From contig DDWA01000040.1 in the NCBI GenBank assembly GCA_002345425.1, forward strand, positions 1 through 6,280: a stretch of 6,280 nucleotides of DNA. Reading direction: 5' to 3'. Both the position numbers and the translations under genes were made by a program. The stretch comes from Caryophanales bacterium UBA2298 (GTDB lineage: Bacteria; Bacillota_I; Bacilli_A; Izemoplasmatales; Hujiaoplasmataceae). The notes beneath the pieces were generated by a model that saw nothing but the letters and a program-made list of their open reading frames with translations, was not told where the DNA came from and made no database searches. Of the stretch, positions 1-5,510 are shown piece after piece. Numbering within the stretch: the stretch's first letter is position 1; each line of letters starts with the position of its first letter.

Positions 1-285
1 TTCAAAAAAGAAGTATTAGAATCAGATATTCCAGTAATCGTTGATTTCTGGGCGCAATGGTGCAGACCTTGTTTAATGTTAGCGCCAGTATTAGAAGAAA
101 TTGCTACAGATTTAGCAGGTAAGGTTAAAGTTGCTAAAGTAAACGTTGATGAAGAAGGTTACCTTGCTAATCAATTCCGCGTATCAAGTATTCCTACGGT
201 ATACTTATTTGAAAATGGTCAAGTTAAAAATCAAATCGTTGGCTTAATGAGAAAAGAAGATTTATTAAAAAGATTAGGTCTATAA
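1..285 (+). CDS. trxA: Thioredoxin, 5'-truncated by the window edge, with WCRPC active site
   Basis: This is a cytoplasmic thiol-disulfide oxidoreductase that reduces protein disulfides and is recharged by a reductase, probably the adjacent gene product. The frame is open from base 1, giving 94 visible residues against about 105 for the family, so roughly ten N-terminal residues and the start lie outside the window. Visible hallmarks are the buried Asp in VDFWA (codon at 43-57), the active site W-C-R-P-C at 58-72, the cis-proline loop SSIPT, and a C-terminal helix ending in RLGL. The second active-site position is Arg, where classical thioredoxins have Gly (WCGPC). This should alter redox potential or partner docking, but the direction is not predictable by eye. 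The fold assignment is certain. The physiological partner is inferred from adjacency. The stop is TAA, followed by a 4-base gap to the next gene. Confidence 0.96.
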   Translation, partial: FKKEVLESDIPVIVDFWAQWCRPCLMLAPVLEEIATDLAGKVKVAKVNVDEEGYLANQFRVSSIPTVYLFENGQVKNQIVGLMRKEDLLKRLGL

Positions 286-289
286 AATA

Positions 290-1153
290 ATGTATGATGT
301 AATAGTGATTGGCGGAGGACCTGCAGGGGCATCCGCCGCTATTTATTTACAACGATTCCGCTTAAAAGTCTTAATGATTATGAAAGATTTAGGTACTTTA
401 GGTAATACTGATCATATAGATAATTATTGGGCTTTCGAAAATACCGTTACTGGTAAACATCTTGTTGAACAAGGTGTGTCTCAAGCAGAAAGACTTGGCG
501 TTGAGGTTGTTGAGGAAGAAGTTATCGGTATTGAGACTTTTGAAGATTTTACTGTAAAAACAACTAGAAGAGATTTTCAAGGAAAAGCAGTACTAATTGC
601 GACCGGGCAATCTAAACCAAACCTTAAGATTAAAGGTTTTAAAGAGTATATTGGCAAAGGCGTAAGTTTTTGTGCTATCTGCGACGGCTTTATCTATCGT
701 AATAAAAAGATAGGCGTTATTGGTAACGCTGAATTTATGCTGGAAGAATTAGAAGTATTAAGAAACTTTACTAAAGATATTACTGTCTTTACTAATGGAC
801 TTGGACTCCCTTTACATATTGAAGAAGAAATTAAAGAATTGTTAGTTACAGATCCCCTTTGTGGAATTCAAGGGGATGAGGTAGTAAAAAAAGTAGTCAC
901 TGAAGAAGAAGAGTATGAAGTAGATGGATTGTTCGTAGCGATAGGCACTCCTTCAGCTAACGACTTCGCTTTAAGAATAGGCGCTTTTATCGAGAACAAT
1001 TATATTGTCGTCGATAAAAACCATATGACTAATGTTCCTGGTTTATTTGCGGCTGGGGATTGCATCGGTGGGTTGTTGCAAGTGGTTAAAGCTGCAAGTG
1101 ACGGAGCTCATGCTGCAATAGCAATTAACAAATATCTGAAGACTGTAAAATAA
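290..1153 (+). CDS. trxB: Thioredoxin reductase-like flavoprotein, probably ferredoxin-dependent (FFTR type)
   Basis: This FAD disulfide reductase is expected to pass electrons through its redox Cys pair to thioredoxin. The N-terminal FAD Rossmann motif is GGGPAG at residues 8-13. The redox motif C128-A-I-C131 sits in FCAICDGF, and the second FAD motif GLFAAGD is at 251-257. In NADPH-dependent TrxB the second Rossmann motif is GxGxxA-like and is followed by HRRxxxR. Here those positions read GVIGNAEF (142-149) and ITVFTNG (164-170), so neither the glycine pattern nor the basic phosphate-binding cluster is present. The C-terminal RQ..TA element is replaced by GGLLQVVKAA. Length is 287 aa against about 310-320 for classical TrxB. 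These losses match the pyridine-nucleotide-independent FFTR family known from clostridia. Classical TrxB is the alternative, and the electron donor is inferred. The start ATG follows the thioredoxin stop by 4 bases without a clear Shine-Dalgarno site, suggesting translational coupling. Confidence 0.93.
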   Translation: MYDVIVIGGGPAGASAAIYLQRFRLKVLMIMKDLGTLGNTDHIDNYWAFENTVTGKHLVEQGVSQAERLGVEVVEEEVIGIETFEDFTVKTTRRDFQGKAVLIATGQSKPNLKIKGFKEYIGKGVSFCAICDGFIYRNKKIGVIGNAEFMLEELEVLRNFTKDITVFTNGLGLPLHIEEEIKELLVTDPLCGIQGDEVVKKVVTEEEEYEVDGLFVAIGTPSANDFALRIGAFIENNYIVVDKNHMTNVPGLFAAGDCIGGLLQVVKAASDGAHAAIAINKYLKTVK

Positions 1154-1181
1154 GGCTGTTGAAGAAACAGTCTTTTTTTTT
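1154..1181 (+). terminator. Intrinsic terminator of the thioredoxin operon
   Basis: GGCTGTT (1154-1160) pairs with AACAGTC (1166-1172) over 7 bp, including one G-U, around a 5-base loop. Nine consecutive T follow (1173-1181). The hairpin begins immediately after the reductase stop codon. A competing stem is possible between GACTGT at 1141-1146 and ACAGTC at 1167-1172. It separates the redox operon from the potassium operon. Confidence 0.9.
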
Positions 1182-1186
1182 GGTTA

Positions 1187-1203
1187 TTTATACAATCTTT
1201 ATA
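1187..1203 (+). promoter_or_regulatory. Candidate KdpE/OmpR-family operator: TTTATA direct repeat with 11-bp period
   Basis: The sequence TTTATACAATCTTTATA contains two perfect TTTATA hexamers at 1187-1192 and 1198-1203, whose starts are 11 bp apart. That is the period typical of tandem sites bound by OmpR/PhoB-family regulators. It resembles the E. coli KdpE site as I recall it (TTTATACTTTTTTTACA), agreeing at 13 of 17 positions. A KdpE-like regulator is encoded as the last gene of the operon downstream. Relative to a start point near 1259, predicted from the -10 box, the site lies about 56-72 bp upstream, a usual place for an activator. The caution is that the region is very AT-rich, so chance similarity is possible. 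Confidence 0.5.
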
Positions 1204-1243
1204 TTTCGACCAAGAAATACCTACAGCATATTTATACCAATCT
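1187..1243 (+). repeat. Two near-identical TTTATAC(C)AATCT copies upstream of the potassium operon
   Basis: TTTATACAATCT at 1187-1198 recurs as TTTATACCAATCT at 1231-1243, differing by one inserted C. The starts are 44 bp apart, four times 11 bp, so the copies lie approximately on the same helical face. The second copy lies between the weak -35 region and the -10 box. The repeats may be two binding sites for the operon's own response regulator, but only the repetition is directly visible. Confidence 0.55.
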
Positions 1244-1252
1244 GACTATAAT
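1224..1252 (+). promoter_or_regulatory. Probable promoter of the potassium-uptake operon (consensus -10, poor -35)
   Basis: A perfect sigma-A type -10 box TATAAT lies at 1247-1252, 32 bp before the chosen start codon of the first operon gene. With a 17-bp spacer, the -35 position (1224-1229) reads CAGCAT, a poor match to TTGACA. A strong -10 with a weak -35 is common in activator-dependent promoters, which fits the candidate operator upstream. The start of transcription would be near 1259. Confidence 0.55.
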
Positions 1253-1268
1253 GAAGTTAAATCATTAC

Positions 1269-1275
1269 AGGAGGT
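1269..1275 (+). promoter_or_regulatory. Strong ribosome-binding site AGGAGGT for the first gene of the potassium operon
   Basis: This is a full AGGAGGT Shine-Dalgarno match. After AGGAGG (1269-1274) it stands 10 bases before ATG at 1285 and only 4 bases before an in-frame TTG at 1279. The spacing and the common start codon favour ATG 1285, although TTG would add just two residues. Confidence 0.8.
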
Positions 1276-1284
1276 ATTTTGTAT

Positions 1285-1476
1285 ATGAAAGAATTAATAG
1301 GAATTAATGTAAGAATCGTTTTGAATGATTCATCTGGTTTTGTAACAATAAGCGGGAAAGTAGTCAATGTCTTTGATCGTTTTATATTGCTTGATACATC
1401 ATTAGGGCCTTTATATGTATCTTTTTATTCAATTAAAACAATTAGAGTCATGGGTGAAGATGATGAAAAAAAATAG
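1285..1476 (+). CDS. Small Sm-like beta-barrel protein of unknown function, first gene of the potassium operon
   Basis: I do not recognise a named gene. The product is 63 aa with no membrane segment or signal peptide. Its strand pattern resembles the small Sm/LSm-type beta barrel: LIGINVRIVL, then FVTISGKVVNVF, RFILLDTS, and PLYVSFYSIKTIRVM. The alternation of a glycine-containing turn with 'GKVVNV..RFILLD' and a final 'Y..I..I' strand is typical of such folds. The tail GEDDEKK is charged. Its evidence for being real is the near-perfect Shine-Dalgarno, the position behind a promoter, and a 14-base overlap with the next gene. Its place at the head of a K+ operon suggests a role with transport or its regulation, for example as an adaptor or RNA-binding protein, but this is inference. 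The start ATG 1285 is preferred over TTG 1279. The stop is TAG. Confidence 0.8.
   Translation: MKELIGINVRIVLNDSSGFVTISGKVVNVFDRFILLDTSLGPLYVSFYSIKTIRVMGEDDEKK
1452..1457 (+). promoter_or_regulatory. Ribosome-binding site GGGTGA that sets the start of the first TrkA gene
   Basis: GGGTGA lies inside the 3' end of the preceding small gene. It is 5 bases before ATG 1463 and only 2 bases before ATG 1460, which favours 1463. A longer reading from 1415 would begin inside the conserved part of the small gene and has no such site. Confidence 0.6.
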
Positions 1477-1906
1477 AAATAAAATCCTAATTATTGGATC
1501 TGGAAGATTAGGAGCTTCGATTGCGGGTAAGTTATCAGCTGCAGGTCTTGACGTTGTTATAATTGATAAAGATGTAAGTTCATTTAGAAAACTTGACGAT
1601 GAGTTTGGCGGTTATGATATAGTCGGTGACGCTACTGATTTATTCGTTTTGGAAAACGAAGTTCTTATTAATGAAGTTAATGAGGTAATCATAACGACAA
1701 ATAGTGATAATGTAAACTTGTTTATCGCTCATATTTGTTTTTATGTTTATGATGTACCTCATATATATGTTAGATTAAATGACAATGATAAAGGGATTTT
1801 GCTTAAAAATACGACAATAAAACCAATATATCCTTTTAGTTTATCCTTTGAAGAGTATATGAGAAAAAGAAGCGAGAATGATAATTATGAAAATAGTCAT
1901 AGCTAA
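1463..1906 (+). CDS. trkA: TrkA-family K+ channel regulator, RCK_N domain only
   Basis: This cytoplasmic regulatory subunit is expected to form part of the nucleotide-binding ring that gates the TrkH channel. From ATG 1463 it is 147 aa. The RCK_N (TrkA-N) Rossmann domain is canonical: GSGRLG at residues 12-17, the acidic residue D35 after beta-2 that fits an adenine-nucleotide ribose, and the family's GDATD at 55-59. There is no RCK_C domain. The protein ends about 25 residues after the Rossmann core, where a full KtrA/TrkA unit would continue for about 80 more. The truncation is probably genuine, because the C-terminal codons overlap the start of a second TrkA gene by 20 bases and there is no RCK_C-coding remnant. 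The nearest idea is a heteromeric ring with the next gene product. The ligand (NAD(H) or ATP/ADP) is not decidable from sequence. Confidence 0.88.
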   Translation: MKKNRNKILIIGSGRLGASIAGKLSAAGLDVVIIDKDVSSFRKLDDEFGGYDIVGDATDLFVLENEVLINEVNEVIITTNSDNVNLFIAHICFYVYDVPHIYVRLNDNDKGILLKNTTIKPIYPFSLSFEEYMRKRSENDNYENSHS

Positions 1907-2561
1907 TGGTAGACATGAAGCAGACTTCATGATAAAAAAATTCATTCAAGATAACCATAAATTGGTGATTATTAACTCAGATCAACATTTCGGTCATTAT
2001 ATCAGTAACACTAATCATGTTCCTGTATTATTCGGTGACTCTACTAAAGCTTACACATTAGATGACGCGGGTGTGCATAACGCCGATGTTTTAATAGCTT
2101 TATCAACCGATGATATTGAAAATTACGTGACTTGTATTACTGCTAAAAGATTATTTGATGTTAAAAGATGTGTCAGTGTTGTAAGAAATCCAAAACGAGT
2201 TGATTTATTTAAAAAATTAGGAATTGACAGTGTTATATGTTCAACATATCTTTTAGGTGAAAGTATAAAATATGAATCATTAATTGAAAGCTTTACCAAG
2301 ACTTTATCCCTTGAAAACGATAAAATAGTCATTACTGAATTGCTGATTGAAGACGATTATTTAATTGCTGGTAAAGTGATTAAAAACATTGACTTCCCTC
2401 CAAGAGTAAATATAAGTTGTATTTTTAGAGATCCTGAGGTAATTATTCCTAATGGGGACTCATTAATTAAAGCCGGGGATAAGTTGATAATCGTTTCAAC
2501 GCCTAAAGACCAAGAGATGATAGTTAAGTTCTTTAAGACTAAGGTGGATGATGATGAATAA
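1887..2561 (+). CDS. trkA: TrkA-family K+ channel regulator, degenerate RCK_N plus RCK_C
   Basis: This is the second cytoplasmic gating subunit of the Trk system, 224 aa from ATG 1887, the usual size of a single-unit TrkA/KtrA. RCK_N spans about residues 1-125. Its dinucleotide loop reads ANGRHEA (6-12) in place of GxGxxG, and beta-2 ends in N30 instead of the usual Asp/Glu. GDS (50-52) and the ADVLIALSTDD strand-loop are kept. RCK_C spans about 147-218 and includes the typical NGDSLIKAGDKLIIVS (189-204). RCK_C domains of some relatives bind cyclic di-AMP, but no ligand can be read here. The degenerate glycine motif complements the intact one in the preceding protein, suggesting that the two work as one assembly. 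ATG 1878 is an alternative start, three codons longer. Neither start has a strong Shine-Dalgarno, and 1887 gives the family-like start MKIVIA. Confidence 0.9.
   Translation: MKIVIANGRHEADFMIKKFIQDNHKLVIINSDQHFGHYISNTNHVPVLFGDSTKAYTLDDAGVHNADVLIALSTDDIENYVTCITAKRLFDVKRCVSVVRNPKRVDLFKKLGIDSVICSTYLLGESIKYESLIESFTKTLSLENDKIVITELLIEDDYLIAGKVIKNIDFPPRVNISCIFRDPEVIIPNGDSLIKAGDKLIIVSTPKDQEMIVKFFKTKVDDDE
2541..2547 (+). promoter_or_regulatory. Ribosome-binding site AAGGTGG that sets the TrkH start
   Basis: AAGGTGG abuts three consecutive ATG codons at 2548, 2551 and 2554. Spacing from the site is 0, 3 and 6 bases, so ATG 2554 is the probable start. Confidence 0.65.
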
Positions 2562-4026
2562 AGAAAGTGTATCAGGATATGCATTAATATTTGGATATTT
2601 AAGTCTATTCATGATGATGATTGGCTTAATTATACTTTTACCTTTATTGGTAATAATTTTTTATCCTGAAGAAATAACTAATGCAAAATATTTCATTGCA
2701 CCTGGTGTTGGCAGTATTGTTATTGGTTATTTTGTGCACTATTTTTTCCTTGGAAAATCTCAAGAAAGATTAGAGAAGTATCAAGACGCTTTATTGATAT
2801 TATTTATTTGGATAATGGCAATTTTAATTTCGTCAATTCCATTTTTATTGACTGGTAATTATAATTTTACCCAAAGTATATTTGAAACAACTTCTGGGTA
2901 TTCAACAACAGGTTTGACGGTTGTCGATGTAACCACGACACCAAACATATTTTTAATGTATCGAAGTTTATTGCAATTCATTGGTGGGGTTGGTTTGGTT
3001 TTGATTTTAACTTCAGCTGTCTCAGATAGATATGGTATGAGACTGTATAGCGCTGAAGGACATAATGACAAATTATTACCCAACTTAGCAAGATCAGCAA
3101 GATTAATCTTATCTATATACATTGTGTATATTATTGTTGGAACTATTCTTTATAAAATATTTGGAATGAGTGTTTTTGATGGCTTAAATCATGCTATTGC
3201 CGCTGTTTCAACTGGTGGATTTTCAACAAAAGCGAATAGTATAGCTTTTTTCGATAGCGCAGCTATTGAGGGTGTAACTATTGTTTTAATGTTATTAGGT
3301 AACACTAATTTTGTCGTTCACTTATTCTTGATTAAAGGAAGACTAAAAAATGCAATTAAGCATATTGAGTTAAAGTTTTTATTAATCATTTCTGTCATTT
3401 TCATACCAATAATGGTTATTTCCATTGCTGGTAGTTACCAAGGAGATTTTTGGGAGGCTTTTCGTATTGGTTTATTTCAATTCGTAAGTGGAATCACAAC
3501 TACTGGCTTTCAATCTGTTGATTCTTTATCAATTTTACCAAATATTACAATTATTTGTGTTATAATATTGATGATAATCGGTGGAGGAATTGGTTCTACG
3601 GCTGGTGGTATTAAGCAATATAGGATTGTTTTAGCAATTAAAAATTTGTATTGGAACTTTAGAGACCGTATCACTCACAAGAATGTTATTAGGTCAAATT
3701 ATATCAATAAGTTTGGTAAAGTTATTGAAGTAACCAAACAAGACGCAATCGATACTAATTCCCATATCATGGTTTATCTTATTACTTTGGTTATAGGAAC
3801 AGTAATATTTTCAGCTTACGGTCATAGTTTACAAGATTCATTGTTTGAATTTTCTTCAGCCCTTGGAACAGTTGGCTTATCGGTTGGAATTATTTCTTAT
3901 AATTCACCGCCATTAATGTTATGGACAACCAATGTCGGAATGTTTATGGGAAGATTAGAATTTTATGTTGTTTTCGTAGCTATCGCAAAAATCTTTATGG
4001 ATGTTTCAAAGAGGAAAGTTTTATGA
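2554..4026 (+). CDS. trkH: TrkH-type potassium channel/transporter subunit
   Basis: This is the integral membrane K+-translocating subunit, 490 aa from ATG 2554, close to TrkH length and longer than most KtrB. The four-fold M1-P-M2 plan is visible through its pore loops: SGYSTTGL (about 114-121), VSTGGFST (about 218-225), GITTTGFQ (about 313-320) and ALGTVGLS (about 436-443). Each carries the single filter glycine of the Trk/Ktr/HKT superfamily. About two extra hydrophobic segments precede the first repeat, as in TrkH. The glycine-rich GGGIGSTAGGIKQYR after the third pore loop and GRLEFY near the C-terminus are family signatures. All filter glycines are present, so an active channel is expected. 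It overlaps the upstream trkA gene by 8 bases. Its TGA stop overlaps the kinase start as ATGA, showing that TGA is a stop codon in this organism. Confidence 0.95.
   Translation: MNKESVSGYALIFGYLSLFMMMIGLIILLPLLVIIFYPEEITNAKYFIAPGVGSIVIGYFVHYFFLGKSQERLEKYQDALLILFIWIMAILISSIPFLLTGNYNFTQSIFETTSGYSTTGLTVVDVTTTPNIFLMYRSLLQFIGGVGLVLILTSAVSDRYGMRLYSAEGHNDKLLPNLARSARLILSIYIVYIIVGTILYKIFGMSVFDGLNHAIAAVSTGGFSTKANSIAFFDSAAIEGVTIVLMLLGNTNFVVHLFLIKGRLKNAIKHIELKFLLIISVIFIPIMVISIAGSYQGDFWEAFRIGLFQFVSGITTTGFQSVDSLSILPNITIICVIILMIIGGGIGSTAGGIKQYRIVLAIKNLYWNFRDRITHKNVIRSNYINKFGKVIEVTKQDAIDTNSHIMVYLITLVIGTVIFSAYGHSLQDSLFEFSSALGTVGLSVGIISYNSPPLMLWTTNVGMFMGRLEFYVVFVAIAKIFMDVSKRKVL
4010..4016 (+). promoter_or_regulatory. 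Ribosome-binding site AGAGGAA before the sensor kinase
   Basis: AGAGGAA lies within the last codons of trkH, 6 bases before ATG 4023. It decides against a longer reading from ATG 3921, which would translate 102 bases of conserved trkH in another frame. Confidence 0.7.
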
Positions 4027-5510
4027 TTAAAAACAAAGAACTTCGCAATGTAATCTTTTCTTTAATCGCCATTGCTCTGTCAACAATGTTTGCTTTTGCT
4101 TTTGAAGGCTTCGGATTCAGAGCTGAAAACATCATGCTTATCTATGTTGGGACAATCATGTTAATAATGGTTCAAACAAAAAAGAATGTCTATGGCCTAA
4201 CATCGACATTCTTATTAGTTTTTATATTTAATTTTTTCTTTACAGAGCCTAAATTTACCTTTAAAATCAACGATCCAAATTATATTGTTACCTTAATTAT
4301 CTTTACCTTGGTATCAGTGACTATGGGTACATTGACCAATCAATTACAACGAGAAATTTTCGCAGCAAAAGATAACGAGAAAAAATTAGAATTGTTGTAT
4401 AAAACTAGCCAGTCCCTACTACATGCAAAAAATAAAATCGAAATAATATTGATGACTAAAGAAAATTTAAGGAAACTTTTACCTTGTGAAATCTATTTTT
4501 ATTTTCGTAATAACTTTTATGTTGATGAAGAAAAAGATTTTGATATAGCAACTTATGATAAAAATATCGATTACGCTATTGATCAAAATATTATTTGTGG
4601 TAAAAAAGAACAAAAATATGATGATTTGCCAATAAAGATATTTCCAATCAATAGTGCTAAAGACATTAGAGGGGCTTTGTTAATCGATTGTACGAATAAG
4701 GATATCTCTAAACAAGAAAAAGAATTTGTTCAAACAAGTATTTTACATATGATTACCGCTTTAGAAAGAGATCAAATAGCACTAGAAGAAGAAAATACAA
4801 GAATTGAAATGGAAAAAGAAAGGATTAAGTCCGCGCTTTTAAGATCCATTTCTCATGATTTAAGGACACCATTAACATCTTTGAAGACGGGAACATCATT
4901 CTTATATGACAGCTATGATCAAATAGATGAGGATATAAAAAAATCAATGTTACTCGATATCAACAACGAAACATCAAGACTTAATGATTTCGTTGATAAC
5001 CTACTAAATATGACTAGATTGACAGCCAATAAATTTACCATTAAAAGAAGTTATGAATTAGTCGATGATTTATTACTTGATGTTTATCGCCGGATGAAAA
5101 ATCGTTTGATAAATCATAAATTATCAATACAAAGAAAAAAAGAAGTTACAAAAATATTCGTTGATTCGCAATTATTAACTCAAGTATTTATTAACTTGAT
5201 TGATAATGCTATAAGACATACCGATCAAGATTCTTTAATAAAAATTGATTATCAGGTCGAAACTGATCGAGTTATTTTTACTGTCAGCGATAATGGCGGC
5301 GGAATTCCTGAAGAAAACTTAACGAAAATATTTGAGAATTTCACCAGCATTGAAACAAAAAAAGAAGACAATTTTCGGGGTATGGGGTTAGGCCTTAATA
5401 TCTGTAAAGCAATCGTTAATGCTCACGAAGGTGAGATTTTGGCTTATAATAATGATGAAGGCGGTGCCACATTTGAATTCTATCTTCCTTTAAATAAGGT
5501 GGTGAAATAA
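4023..5510 (+). CDS. kdpD: KdpD-type sensor histidine kinase lacking the KdpD/Usp N-terminal domains
   Basis: This membrane sensor kinase is probably tuned to potassium or turgor stress. From ATG 4023 it is 495 aa, against about 900 for E. coli KdpD. It begins directly with the four-helix KdpD membrane domain (DUF4118): segments at about 9-28, 34-51, 56-73 and 87-105, with the diagnostic FNFFFTEPKFTF at 69-80. The cytoplasmic KdpD and universal-stress-like domains found ahead of this in E. coli are absent. A GAF-like region (about 125-255) and a charged coiled coil (about 258-275) lead to the dimerisation/phosphotransfer site SISHDLRTPLT with phospho-acceptor H278. The ATPase domain has N-box NLIDNAIRHT (N391, N395), DNGGGIPEE (423-431) and GMGLGL (453-458), so all catalytic boxes are intact. 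It overlaps trkH by 4 bases and the regulator gene by 1. Target operon and stimulus are inferred from context. Confidence 0.93.
   Translation: MIKNKELRNVIFSLIAIALSTMFAFAFEGFGFRAENIMLIYVGTIMLIMVQTKKNVYGLTSTFLLVFIFNFFFTEPKFTFKINDPNYIVTLIIFTLVSVTMGTLTNQLQREIFAAKDNEKKLELLYKTSQSLLHAKNKIEIILMTKENLRKLLPCEIYFYFRNNFYVDEEKDFDIATYDKNIDYAIDQNIICGKKEQKYDDLPIKIFPINSAKDIRGALLIDCTNKDISKQEKEFVQTSILHMITALERDQIALEEENTRIEMEKERIKSALLRSISHDLRTPLTSLKTGTSFLYDSYDQIDEDIKKSMLLDINNETSRLNDFVDNLLNMTRLTANKFTIKRSYELVDDLLLDVYRRMKNRLINHKLSIQRKKEVTKIFVDSQLLTQVFINLIDNAIRHTDQDSLIKIDYQVETDRVIFTVSDNGGGIPEENLTKIFENFTSIETKKEDNFRGMGLGLNICKAIVNAHEGEILAYNNDEGGATFEFYLPLNKVVK
5496..5504 (+). promoter_or_regulatory. Ribosome-binding site AAGGTGGTG before the response regulator
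   Basis: AAGGTGGTG at the end of the kinase gene stands 5 bases before ATG 5510, which shares its A with the kinase TAA stop (TAATG). This arrangement supports coupled translation and balanced kinase/regulator levels. Confidence 0.7.

Noticed and set aside
398..580. Open frame on the - strand inside the reductase gene
   Set aside because: It lies wholly within a well-supported flavoprotein gene, has no Shine-Dalgarno site or recognisable protein pattern, and is a shadow of the coding strand.
1182..1284. Riboswitch (for example c-di-AMP or K+-responsive) ahead of the potassium operon
   Set aside because: With the -10 box at 1247-1252 the leader would be only about 26 bases, too short for such an aptamer. 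I see no stem set or expression-platform terminator in it.
1415..1462. Extended start for the first TrkA at ATG 1415
   Set aside because: The extension overlaps the Sm-like gene, has no ribosome-binding site, and the Rossmann strand follows ATG 1463 at the expected distance.
2123..2584. Two - strand open frames across the second trkA gene
   Set aside because: They sit opposite conserved RCK-domain codons, show no family motif, and neither has a promoter or terminator of its own.
2859..3122. Open frame on the - strand inside trkH
   Set aside because: It is antisense to the first pore loop region of trkH and has no recognisable product.
3921..4022. Extended start for the sensor kinase at ATG 3921
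   Set aside because: The extra residues would come from the conserved trkH C-terminus read in another frame. ATG 4023 has a good Shine-Dalgarno and begins directly before the first membrane helix.
4024..4026. TGA recoded as tryptophan, as in mycoplasmas
   Set aside because: TGA ends trkH exactly at its family C-terminus inside an ATGA overlap, and conserved tryptophans such as in thioredoxin WCRPC use TGG.
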